Shown here: one piece after another, positions 16,022 through 23,156 of the stretch
Numbering within the stretch: the first letter of the stretch is position 1
Layout of the letters: each line of letters opens with the position of its first letter
Assembly (NCBI RefSeq): GCF_028649435.1
Contig: NZ_JAQSIN010000003.1
Reading direction: 5' to 3' (one strand)
From: Curvibacter microcysteis
GTDB lineage: Bacteria > Pseudomonadota > Gammaproteobacteria > Burkholderiales > Burkholderiaceae_C
DNA length: 64,000 nucleotides
Notes under the pieces: generated by a model
The model's database searches: none
Seen by the model: only the letters and a program-made list of their open reading frames with translations
What the model was told of the DNA's origin: nothing
Translations under genes and position numbers: made by a program

Positions 16022-16261
16022 ATGCCAAGCAAGCTGTCGAAATGGGGTAATTCGCTCGGCGTTCGCCTGCCAAGCTATATCGCGGAGCGTGCGGGGCTCC
16101 GAAATGGCGACTACCTCTACATCACGCTCATGGACAGCGGCGACATCGTCATCCGGCCCGTGAAGCAGACTGACGTTCATCCTGGCTACGCGACGGCGGG
16201 AGAAGCTGAGGGCAAACCCTTGGCCGTTTTGTCTGACGAGGAGGTGCTCAAGGAGTGGTGA
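16022..16261 (+). CDS. MazE/AbrB-family antitoxin-like protein
   Basis: A 79-residue protein. The ATG at 16022 is preceded by GAGGA at about 8 nt; the longer frame from 15947 has no such support. The N-terminal 45 residues are a typical MazE/AbrB swapped-hairpin DNA-binding domain (SKLSKWGNSLGVRLPSYI, ERAGLRNGDYLYI, GDIVIRPV). The acidic C-terminal tail would bind a toxin in a MazEF pair. No MazF/PemK-like frame follows; the next 224 nt hold no recognisable toxin in any frame. It may be an orphan antitoxin, a remnant of a pair, or a stand-alone regulator. Confidence 0.82.
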   Translation: MPSKLSKWGNSLGVRLPSYIAERAGLRNGDYLYITLMDSGDIVIRPVKQTDVHPGYATAGEAEGKPLAVLSDEEVLKEW

Positions 16262-16405
16262 TCTGATTGCGCCTCTGGTGCAAAGTCATACCGCGCTGGA
16301 CAGCGGCGCAGGGCCTTGAGTACCGTATGGCTACGGCAAGCGCGTCGCACTTTGTGACAGCAAGCCGCACCACCCAATACGCGGTCAGAAACCGCACTCA
16401 ATACC

Positions 16406-16435
16406 AAAAGGCCACGGCTCACGTCGTGGCCTTTT
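16406..16435 (+). terminator. Intrinsic terminator
   Basis: AAAAGGCCACG and CGTGGCCTTTT form a perfect 11-bp inverted repeat around an 8-nt loop, with A and T runs at the ends, so it can work in both directions. It ends transcripts from the AbrB-like gene and separates it from the gene at 16486. Confidence 0.8.
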
Positions 16436-16485
16436 GTCGTTTCTGGCCCGCGTGTTGGGATCACCTCAACTTTTTGGAGCCCGAC

Positions 16486-16848
16486 ATGACTGAGCAATTA
16501 CCCGACGTAGAACCTGATCTGGACACCAGCGCCACCAACAATCCCATAGCCATGGAGGCCCCTGCATTGTTTGACTTGGGCGCCGTGGTTGCCACCCCAC
16601 CGGCCTTGCGCCTCATCGGCCAATATGGGGCTTCGATCACTCAACTGCTGAACTGGCACCAGACCGGGCAACTCTGGAACGAAATGGACCCCGACGACTG
16701 TGCTGCCAACTGGCGGGCGGTCTTTGACAAGGATGCGCGTGTGTTGACGGCGTTCAACTTGGGGACGGTGGAGGCACCGGCCGTTGTCTGGATCATCACG
16801 GAGTGGAACCGTGAGGTCACGACGGTGTTGCTGCCGTCCTGCTATTGA
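16486..16848 (+). CDS. Hypothetical protein, 120 aa
   Basis: I chose the ATG at 16486, which has GGAG 6 nt upstream and lies after the terminator at 16406-16435; the frame extends further left but would read through that terminator. The N-terminal 25 residues are acidic and probably disordered; the rest (PPALRLIGQYGASITQLLNW, then LWNEMDPDDCAANWRAVF and VWIITEWNREVTTVLLP) looks like a small folded domain of the type often found as accessory protein on integrative elements. I assign no function. The next gene starts 2 nt after its stop. Confidence 0.65.
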   Translation: MTEQLPDVEPDLDTSATNNPIAMEAPALFDLGAVVATPPALRLIGQYGASITQLLNWHQTGQLWNEMDPDDCAANWRAVFDKDARVLTAFNLGTVEAPAVVWIITEWNREVTTVLLPSCY

Positions 16849-16850
16849 AC

Positions 16851-17201
16851 ATGGCAGCGATGCCGCGCCACCGGCCCATGCGGGACATGCTGGCCGTATT
16901 GCCGAAGCTGGTCATTTCGTCTGCCGGTGAGGTGGACTACAGCGCCTCAAACCCTGCCGATTTGTCCGCGTTGGCAGAACATGCACAAGACACCATGCAG
17001 GTCGCCCAACTAGGGCTATCTGCGATTGGCTTGCTGCTGGTCCGTGCCGCGCCCGAAATGGACACCGGGGAGATATCCGGCGATGCCATTGAATCGCTGG
17101 GCTGGCTTATGGCCGAGTTGGGGGAATTGGCGGGCTGCTGCTTTGCGCTGGCGGCGTCATGTCGTGAGCACTTGGCTGATGCCGCCCCCAGGCCACCGTA
17201 G
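16851..17201 (+). CDS. Hypothetical protein, 116 aa
   Basis: An alpha-helical, Ala/Leu-rich protein with a start at 16851 or at the ATG at 16860, directly after the stop of the upstream gene. Helices around residues 35-60 and 85-110 (including WLMAELGELAGCCFALAASC) are amphipathic rather than clearly membrane spanning. I do not recognise the family. The two genes probably form a small operon that ends at the terminator at 17237-17268. Small helical proteins of this kind are common in mobile-element maintenance modules, but that is context, not evidence of function. Confidence 0.6.
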   Translation: MAAMPRHRPMRDMLAVLPKLVISSAGEVDYSASNPADLSALAEHAQDTMQVAQLGLSAIGLLLVRAAPEMDTGEISGDAIESLGWLMAELGELAGCCFALAASCREHLADAAPRPP

Positions 17202-17236
17202 GCCACTTGCCGCCAAAGTTACCGCTAAACCATTCC

Positions 17237-17268
17237 GCCGTGCCGCGTTCGCGCCGCACGGCTTTTTT
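17237..17268 (+). terminator. Intrinsic terminator
   Basis: GCCGTGC and GCACGGC form a stem whose inner part (CGCG TTCG CGC) can pair further around a TTCG tetraloop. Six T residues (17263-17268) follow. It ends the small operon 16486-17201 just before the tyrosine recombinase gene. Confidence 0.85.
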
Positions 17269-17311
17269 GTCGCTGCGTTCGTAGCGATAGCACGCACTTA
17301 TCACTACCAAA

Positions 17312-18304
17312 ATGACCACCAAAAAGCCGCACGCATCGGCTGGCACCAAATCGCCAGCATCGAGCGAAGAATCCACCGCCAGCACCGCAGCCAAAACAGC
17401 AGAGAAGCCGCCGACTGGCTCCGTGGCTGGCTATGTCGCCTCTGCCAGCTCGAAAGCCACCAAGCGGGCCTATGCCAGCGATGTGCGCCACTTCATCCAG
17501 CACGGTGGAGCCATACCGGCAACACCGGCCATGGTGGCGGAGTACTTGGCGAAGTTGGCCCCGGCCATGAAAGTGGCTACGTTGGAGCGGCGCTGCGTAT
17601 CCATCGCGCAGGCTCACCGCGACCAAGGGCTGAAGTCACCGACGCGGGCTGATGTGGTCGTGGCGACCATGAAAGGCATCCGCCGCCAGCACGGCACCCG
17701 CCAGCGTGCGGTGAAGCCGATCACCCGCGATGTGCTGCTGGAGATGCTGGCCGTGCTCGACCAGCAGAAGTCACACCCCATCAAGGCTGCCCGTGACAGG
17801 GCTTTGCTGCTGGTCGGCTTTGCTGGTGCGTTCCGCCGCGCTGAGCTGGTGGCCTTGCGGGTGGAGGACGTGACCTTCCATGAGACGCATGCTGAGGTGC
17901 TGCTTCGGTTCTCCAAGACCGATCAGTTCGGCAAGGGGCGCACGGTGTTCCTGCCGAAGGCGAGCGGCGAGCGATGCCCCATCCAGAGCCTGAGGGCTTG
18001 GCTGGACGTGGCACGCATCGAAACCGGTTGGTTGTTCCGGTCAGTGACGAGGGGCGGCGCGATCTCACTGGAGCCACTTTCGGCACAGTCAGTGGCCTTG
18101 ATAGTGAAGCGTGCTGCCAAGGCCATGGGGCGTGAGCCGGAGGAGTTCTCGGGCCACAGCCTTCGCGCAGGCTACGTGACCACGGCGGCGATGGCATCGC
18201 TGCCCACGTGGCTCATTCGCGAGCAGACCGGGCACCGCAGCGATGCCGTGCTGGCGCGGTACATCCGGCCGGTCGAGAAGCGGAAGATTCCGTCGCTGCT
18301 TTGA
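17312..18304 (+). CDS. Tyrosine recombinase/site-specific integrase (internal)
   Basis: A 330-residue tyrosine recombinase. After a disordered Thr/Ala/Ser/Lys-rich head of about 40 residues comes a SAM-like core-binding domain (about 45-135) and the catalytic domain (140-325). Visible active-site elements: Arg in GFAGAFRRAEL, a Lys in the beta hairpin (RFSKTDQ), HSLRAGY giving the H-x-x-R pair, the second His in TGHRSDAV, and the nucleophile Tyr in LARYIRP. It is not of the P4 type and differs clearly from the integrase at 21219, so the island carries two integration enzymes. Its start follows a terminator, implying its own promoter around 17270-17311. Confidence 0.93.
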   Translation: MTTKKPHASAGTKSPASSEESTASTAAKTAEKPPTGSVAGYVASASSKATKRAYASDVRHFIQHGGAIPATPAMVAEYLAKLAPAMKVATLERRCVSIAQAHRDQGLKSPTRADVVVATMKGIRRQHGTRQRAVKPITRDVLLEMLAVLDQQKSHPIKAARDRALLLVGFAGAFRRAELVALRVEDVTFHETHAEVLLRFSKTDQFGKGRTVFLPKASGERCPIQSLRAWLDVARIETGWLFRSVTRGGAISLEPLSAQSVALIVKRAAKAMGREPEEFSGHSLRAGYVTTAAMASLPTWLIREQTGHRSDAVLARYIRPVEKRKIPSLL

Positions 18305-18347
18305 CTGGTACCAGCAGAATGTAGGCCTGCGAAGAAGGGAGGAGAAT

Positions 18348-19619
18348 TTGAAGGTCGAGCTATATACCGGGGATATCCCGTCAGTTTTTGAGCGGTTCAG
18401 TGACTTGGTCGGTGCGCAGCACTGGAAGAAGCGAGTTGACCTTCTCAAGGCTGATATCAGAGGCAACAAGCTGCTGAGGGAGCATCTGCTCCAAGAGAAT
18501 GAGTTTGCTTTTGGCCTGCAGGCGGCGACCGAACTCACGAAGAAGTACGGCCGGTTGCCCTTGCACCAGATGGATATCAGTCCGCTGTATCCGTGCATGG
18601 CCTTCGCCGCTCAGATACTGTCGATTGCTGAGACCTCCGCCGGCCCCCAGCGAGCCCAACTGGTGCGCCGTGTTCACGGTGCGCTCAAGAACCCCGATGA
18701 CTTGCGCGGGATGCGCCTGGAGCTGACGGCTGCGACTCACTTCCTACGACGGGGCCTTGAGGTTCAATGGCCCGAAGTGATTGGGGGCGGCACTATGGAT
18801 CTTGTGATCCCGGGTCTGGGTCCACAAGGGCTTGAAGTTGAGTGCAAGTCAATCTCCGACGACAAGGGGCGCAAGATTCCCAAGCGTGAAGCTTTGGACT
18901 TTTGCGCACTCGTAGCGCCAAGGTTGAATGATCTCGGAAAGGGGCTGAAAGTAGGTGTTGCGGCTGTGCTGACCCTTGATGGGCGCATGCCAGGGAACTT
19001 CATGGAACGCCGGAAGTTGGCGGAGTCAGTGGTTCGCCATGTGCTGTCTGGCGCCAGCAACTGTCAGTTGGATGGGGCGAATTTGCGAATTCACGAATTC
19101 GACCCCAGTCTGCTTGGTGAGGTTGGGGAAGATGGGCAGCCCGTGATCTCAAGAGACCGAGTGGATACGATTACCGGGACTACAAACAGGCAGGCTCTGA
19201 TCGTAGGTCGAAAGAGCGGTGGAGCTATCGTCTTGGTGCTCCAGAGCACGCATGACGACTCGCTGCTGACCTACACGTTCGACACCTTGTCTCGTTCGGC
19301 CAGTAGGCAACTGTCTGGGCAGCGAGCTGGGATGTTCTTGGTTGGCCTCGACGGGCTTGAGGCTGAATCGCTGATGGAAGTTGCTCATCAGGATTCAACT
19401 GGGGATCAGCCGCCAACAGCCTTGCGCGTCAAAGTCAGTGACTTCCTGGCCAGCCAAGGACGCGATCATGTGGTCGGGGTGGGCTTTATCAGCAAAGGGG
19501 CGCTTCGCCCTGCCTCCGGTGGCGTGACCGACAGTGGCGGCTCTGCCTATGTTTTCCCGAAACGGGAAAGTCCCTTTTGGCATTCAGATTTCTCTGGGCT
19601 GTTCGCCGAGAGGGTGTGA
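18348..19619 (+). CDS. Uncharacterised protein with PD-(D/E)xK-like nuclease core
   Basis: About 423 residues from a TTG at 18348, which has GGGAGGA 5-6 nt upstream; the longer frame from 18243 lies inside the recombinase gene. I do not recognise the family. Residues about 118-170 show the outline of a restriction-endonuclease fold: Glu 125 in a helix (RLELTAATHFLRRG), Asp 151 in TMDLVI, then Glu 165 and Lys 167 in LEVECKS. The C-terminal half has no motif I know. Its position directly after a recombinase and before an AbiE pair suggests a defence or element-maintenance nuclease; that is inference. Confidence 0.72.
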   Translation: MKVELYTGDIPSVFERFSDLVGAQHWKKRVDLLKADIRGNKLLREHLLQENEFAFGLQAATELTKKYGRLPLHQMDISPLYPCMAFAAQILSIAETSAGPQRAQLVRRVHGALKNPDDLRGMRLELTAATHFLRRGLEVQWPEVIGGGTMDLVIPGLGPQGLEVECKSISDDKGRKIPKREALDFCALVAPRLNDLGKGLKVGVAAVLTLDGRMPGNFMERRKLAESVVRHVLSGASNCQLDGANLRIHEFDPSLLGEVGEDGQPVISRDRVDTITGTTNRQALIVGRKSGGAIVLVLQSTHDDSLLTYTFDTLSRSASRQLSGQRAGMFLVGLDGLEAESLMEVAHQDSTGDQPPTALRVKVSDFLASQGRDHVVGVGFISKGALRPASGGVTDSGGSAYVFPKRESPFWHSDFSGLFAERV

Positions 19620-19647
19620 ATCGCCAGGCGGCTTCGTTGTCTGCCGC

Positions 19648-20550
19648 TCAGACCCAGCGTATGCCTTCAGGGCGCCATGTGGCCGTCGCCTGAATGCCAG
19701 CGGCGGCGACCTCCGTTGGCGGCCACAGTAGGTCGTCCAGCAGCGCCACAGTGTCCCCCAGGCTGGCGGCTTCAATGCGGTTCTTGTTCAGGAAGGCTTG
19801 CCACTGGCGCAGCTTGGCAGCGTCTTCGCTGAACTGCTTGGTCAGTGCCAAGGGCCGCTCATGGGGAAGGGCGGTCTGCCGCCGGGCGAAGGTGGCGGCG
19901 ATGGCTGCAGCCAGCGTGGAGCCATCCAGTTCCGTGCGCCGTGCGATCACCGCCAAGTCGAAGAAGTCCTTCATGCGGCTGTTCGCCTGCCCCAGCATGA
20001 CCATGGCCTGGTACTTCTCCGCGATCACGGTGTAGACGGGGTAGACCCGCAGCGTGGGGGCTGGGAAGTCGCCCAGCAAGGTGGGGTAAGCCACTGTCTG
20101 CGGCCCCGGCGTCACGGCATCACCGAAACCCACGTCGATCTGAAGTGCGCAGCGTGCGGAACCGATGCGTGCCACCAGCGTGATGCGGGTGCCGCCGTAG
20201 GTGTTGTCCTCGCGAATGGCATCGGCCTTCACGGAGTCGGAGTCAAACACGATGCCGTCGCCCAGGTCCATGGCGGCGATATCGCGGAAGGTGGCGATCA
20301 GGTTCGCCTCATCGTCGGGGCCGAAGCCGAGCAAGTCGGCGTCTCTGGTCGGCCGGTGCGGGTTGTCGTACCAGAGCGCAAAGAGCAGGGCGCCTTTCAG
20401 CAGGAAGCGTTCGGCATGCGGTGAGATGCTGATGCGCGTCAGCAGGCGCTCCATCCCGAAGCGGTTCAGCAGCAGGTTGTAGTCGTCGCCGCGCTGTTTG
20501 GCGAGGGTCAGCAGTCGAGCCAGGATTGACGCGGAGAGGTTGCCGGTCAT
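19648..20550 (-). CDS. abiEii: AbiEii/AbiGii-family nucleotidyltransferase toxin
   Basis: A 300-residue protein of the type IV toxin family. The nucleotidyltransferase core is visible near residues 50-76: FLLKGALLFALWY, then HRPTRDADLLGFG, with the paired acidic residues of the DNA polymerase-beta-like superfamily. Further conserved runs include ALQIDVGFGD, VIAEKYQAMVMLG and RMKDFFDLAVI. AbiEii toxins stop growth upon phage infection, probably by modifying RNA acceptor ends with nucleotides. The ATG overlaps the stop of the antitoxin gene (ATGA, 20547-20550), so the pair is coupled. It converges on the nuclease-like gene, with 28 nt between stops. Confidence 0.9.
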   Translation of the reverse strand: MTGNLSASILARLLTLAKQRGDDYNLLLNRFGMERLLTRISISPHAERFLLKGALLFALWYDNPHRPTRDADLLGFGPDDEANLIATFRDIAAMDLGDGIVFDSDSVKADAIREDNTYGGTRITLVARIGSARCALQIDVGFGDAVTPGPQTVAYPTLLGDFPAPTLRVYPVYTVIAEKYQAMVMLGQANSRMKDFFDLAVIARRTELDGSTLAAAIAATFARRQTALPHERPLALTKQFSEDAAKLRQWQAFLNKNRIEAASLGDTVALLDDLLWPPTEVAAAGIQATATWRPEGIRWV

Positions 20551-21146
20551 TGCGTCACCGCCTCTAGGTAGGGCTGCATGACACGTTCAACCCGGTTGAT
20601 TTTGGCGAAGTGGCTCAGCTCGGCCATGGTGACCTTGCGGCTGCGCCAGGCATCTTTCAGTGCCTCCAGCGCCACGTCCAGGCCGATCTTGTTGCGGAAC
20701 TTGAAGCAGTCGGTCACCGTCTTGGCGGCGCTGTACACGCGGATGGGGGCACCATGATCGGTCACGGTCTCGATGCCGTCGCTGTAGGCGGTGCCGCGCA
20801 GGCGCGTGATGCGCAGCGTGGGGTAGCTCAGAGCCGGGGTTTGTGTCGCCTCGGGCAGCGCGATCCACACTTCGTGCGGCAGTTGCGTGCCGATCTCATG
20901 GAATTGCAGCGCACTCAGAAGGCATAGCACGGCCTTGGGCACACGCTGGCAGACCTCGATCAGCGTCTGGTGCTCGGTGACTTCGGCGTCGGGCAGTCCG
21001 TATAGGCCACGGGCGAACCGTTGCAGCTTGCCAGCTTGATGCAGCCGGATCAGAAGCTGCGGCGACCAGCCGTGCTCGCGCACATCCGCTGCCCGCAGCA
21101 CGCGCTGGTGCCGGGCCAGTTCGAGGATGTGGTCAGACTGGTTCAT
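20547..21146 (-). CDS. abiEi: AbiEi-family antitoxin and autoregulator
   Basis: About 199 residues from the ATG complementary to 21144-21146 (MNQSDHILELAR); an in-frame ATG at 21170 adds eight residues and cannot be excluded. The N-terminal winged-helix domain (RVLRAADVREHGWSPQLL, then FARGLYGL) fits AbiEi antitoxins, which bind their own promoter. The C-terminal domain shows YSAAKTVTDCFKFR and GLDVALEAL, typical of this family. In known AbiE systems the antitoxin neutralises without stable contact with the toxin. The AT-rich stretch at about 21150-21185 is the likely autoregulated promoter. The pair sits between the nuclease-like gene and the P4-type integrase. Confidence 0.87.
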   Translation of the reverse strand: MNQSDHILELARHQRVLRAADVREHGWSPQLLIRLHQAGKLQRFARGLYGLPDAEVTEHQTLIEVCQRVPKAVLCLLSALQFHEIGTQLPHEVWIALPEATQTPALSYPTLRITRLRGTAYSDGIETVTDHGAPIRVYSAAKTVTDCFKFRNKIGLDVALEALKDAWRSRKVTMAELSHFAKINRVERVMQPYLEAVTQ

Positions 21147-21218
21147 GAGGGGTGAGTTTAATATCCGCATTACTTCTGTTCAAGTGATGCGAAATTCAAT
21201 CGGTCCCGTGCCGTGGTT

Positions 21219-22568
21219 TCACACCTCGCCGGTTCTGCGCATGGCTGCCGTGGCTTCTTCCATGGCGTTGCGAACCGGAGCGACGATCAAACGGGCGTAG
21301 ACCTTGGTGGCCTCCGGGGTCTTGTGGTTCAGAACCTTGCCGATGATTGGCAGGCTTGTGCCGCTGCTAGCCAACCATGACCCGAGCGTGCGGCGCAAAT
21401 CATGAATTTTCAGGTCACGCATGTCGTAGTGCTGCAGGTGCAGTCCGAGCTTCTCCGCCAACGGGGTGTAGCGTTCGATGGTCTGGACCGGGAAGTCGAT
21501 GGCCTCTTCAAGGGCCAATTGGTAGTCGAAGGTCTTGGCCGTTGCCTTTTCCGCCAACGCCTCCACCAGACCCAACGCCGTGCTACGCGCCAGCATACGA
21601 TCCCAAGCCCCTCGTGGCTCCACCAAATGGCCGGTCTCGCCTGAACCGGGGAAGACAAAGAGGGACTTTGAGCCCTGAGCTAACTGTTGGCGGCGCTCCA
21701 GCACTTCAATGGCTTCAGGGGTCAGCAGCACGGTCTGTGGCTCGCCATTCTTAGTCTTCTCGATGTTCCATTCCTTGCGTTCAAGGTGAACATCCGGCCA
21801 TTGCATCGACATGACGTTGCTACGGCGTGCTCCCGTGTACAGGGCGAGTTTCACGAAGTCACGCACTAGTTCATTCGACTCATGCTCCATGGCCAGCATT
21901 AGGCGGGGCATCTCGTCAGGGAGCACAAATCTTGAGCGGGACTTTTCCTTGAACTTATCCATGCCCCGGCAGGGATGGTTACCGTCGAAGTAGCCCCACT
22001 GGATTGCGCGGCTGTACATCGAGCTGATGAGTGCAATCACGCGGTTGGCGGTCGTCGGGATGTTCCCCATCTTTGCGTGATGTGAGATCAGCTGGGCTCG
22101 CGTGATGTCCGACAGCCGCAGCTTCGCGAGGTTGACGCCGTACTTATCCGTGTCGATGTGGCGCTCGAACTTCTCGATGTCTTCCTTGTGGGACACCTTG
22201 TGGACGAATGAGTGGCGCTCGTAGTACTCCTTGAAGAACTCGGCCAGCGTTATTTCGCTGCGTCGTTCCCGCATCGACTCGGCTGGATTGAGGTCCTGCG
22301 CGATGTCTGCATTCAGCGCCGCGACAGTCTTGCGAGCTTGCTCGATGGTTACATCCGGGTAGCGCCCGATCTTGATACGCTCGGGTCTGCCTTGGATGCG
22401 TCGGTACAGCAAGAAGCTCTTCCGGCCGGTCTTGCCGACGCTGATCGCCAGTCCTTTGGTGGCCGTGTCGTAGAAATAGGCCACGCCTTCGGACGGCAGC
22501 GTCAGCCGATCGAGTTCTCGCTTGGTAAAGTTCAGGCGGTTGCTGGGGGTTGATTGGTCTTTGTGCAT
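21219..22568 (-). CDS. P4-type tyrosine integrase of the island
   Basis: A 449-residue integrase with the arm-binding (DUF4102) N-terminus: GVAYFYDTATKGLAISVG, SFLLYRRIQGRPERIKIG, YPDVTIEQAR. A core-binding domain follows (about 105-215), then the catalytic domain with Arg in LYTGARRSN, H-x-x-R in IHDLRRTLG, His in LNHKTPEA and Tyr in KVYARL. P4-type integrases usually insert elements into tRNA 3' ends. Here the gene starts about 200 nt from a tRNA 3' remnant (22772-22816), which supports the assignment as the enzyme that inserted the island. The insertion between the catalytic Arg and His regions (about 330-390) is typical of longer members. Confidence 0.94.
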   Translation of the reverse strand: MHKDQSTPSNRLNFTKRELDRLTLPSEGVAYFYDTATKGLAISVGKTGRKSFLLYRRIQGRPERIKIGRYPDVTIEQARKTVAALNADIAQDLNPAESMRERRSEITLAEFFKEYYERHSFVHKVSHKEDIEKFERHIDTDKYGVNLAKLRLSDITRAQLISHHAKMGNIPTTANRVIALISSMYSRAIQWGYFDGNHPCRGMDKFKEKSRSRFVLPDEMPRLMLAMEHESNELVRDFVKLALYTGARRSNVMSMQWPDVHLERKEWNIEKTKNGEPQTVLLTPEAIEVLERRQQLAQGSKSLFVFPGSGETGHLVEPRGAWDRMLARSTALGLVEALAEKATAKTFDYQLALEEAIDFPVQTIERYTPLAEKLGLHLQHYDMRDLKIHDLRRTLGSWLASSGTSLPIIGKVLNHKTPEATKVYARLIVAPVRNAMEEATAAMRRTGEV

Positions 22569-22771
22569 GCAGGAAATCTTGCTACGTGGTGGCTACGAAC
22601 CCCGCGCTTTTTGTAGCAATAGATCGCACGTTTGCTGCCCCGTGCATTCATTGAGACCGGTCACGGTTTACCGAGACTTGCTGTTTGAACCCGCAGGGCT
22701 GTTGAGGTTGTTAACGTCCGTTGTCTACAGAGGGCGACGAGTGGTGAAAAACAACATTAGCCACAATCGCA

Positions 22772-22816
22772 CTCATAATCCTTTGGTCGCGGGTTCAAGT
22801 CCCTCACGCCCTACCA
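22772..22816 (+). other. tRNA 3'-half remnant (CAT anticodon), probable attR
   Basis: Forty-five nucleotides match the canonical layout of a tRNA from position 32 to the CCA end: anticodon loop CTCATAA, five stem bases TCCTT, variable loop TGGTC, T arm GCGGG-TTCAAGT-CCCTC, seven acceptor bases ACGCCCT and ACCA. The upstream bases cannot pair with TCCTT, so the 5' half is absent. The T stem has one mismatch. The TTGGTCGC-GGTTCAAGTCC pattern is closer to tRNA-Ile2 (CAT, lysidine) than to elongator tRNA-Met. Together with the adjacent P4-type integrase this is the expected duplicated attachment site. Confidence 0.8.
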
Positions 22817-22832
22817 AGCTAAAAAAGGAAAA

Positions 22833-22859
22833 TGCGCTATGGTCCAAGGCGCAGTTTTT
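22833..22859 (+). terminator. Weak terminator after the tRNA remnant
   Basis: TGCGC and GCGCA form a 5-bp stem with an 11-nt loop, preceded by AAAA and followed by GTTTTT. It may be the former terminator of the tRNA gene. Confidence 0.4.
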
Positions 22860-23156
22860 CTTGTTTCTACTGCTGGTCATGGGGGATGAAGCGGTGCAGT
22901 TTCACCTCCTCAGCCCAGCCCCACCTCTGCCGAACAAGATGGCCTGAGGCTTGTCAACACCGGTGTTTTCAAGAGCGTGCTGCCGTTTGGGGCCCCTTGA
23001 GGTCACTTCAGCCTCTCCTCGGTACACTTTTCGGCCAGCACGCACGCCATGCCACGCAGAAATGTTCTGCGCGATCCTTCGTATCCTTGTCCGGTGGACT
23101 GGCGGAGCGCGGCCGGTGAAGGCTGCTTTTTCCCTCGTCAGATCAGGAGACACACC

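Larger units (their letters stand above)
22569..23156. other. Island-chromosome junction region without protein genes
   Basis: This 588-nt stretch holds no protein gene I can support. It contains the probable integrase control region (with a 7-bp inverted repeat TTGCTAC/GTAGCAA near 22580-22618 and repeated GCTACG), the tRNA 3' remnant at 22772-22816, a weak terminator at 22833-22859 and the leader of the carboxypeptidase gene. Confidence 0.6.

Noticed and set aside
16262..16485. Possible MazF/PemK toxin after the MazE-like gene
   Set aside because: I read all three frames of this strand and found no MazF-like start or motifs; the stretch contains stops and a terminator.
22591..22601. GGCTACGAACC near the integrase start matches the anticodon region of tRNA-Arg at 34691-34701
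   Set aside because: Only 11 bases match and the integrase already has a convincing tRNA(CAT) remnant next to it; coincidence or an arm-type site is more likely.
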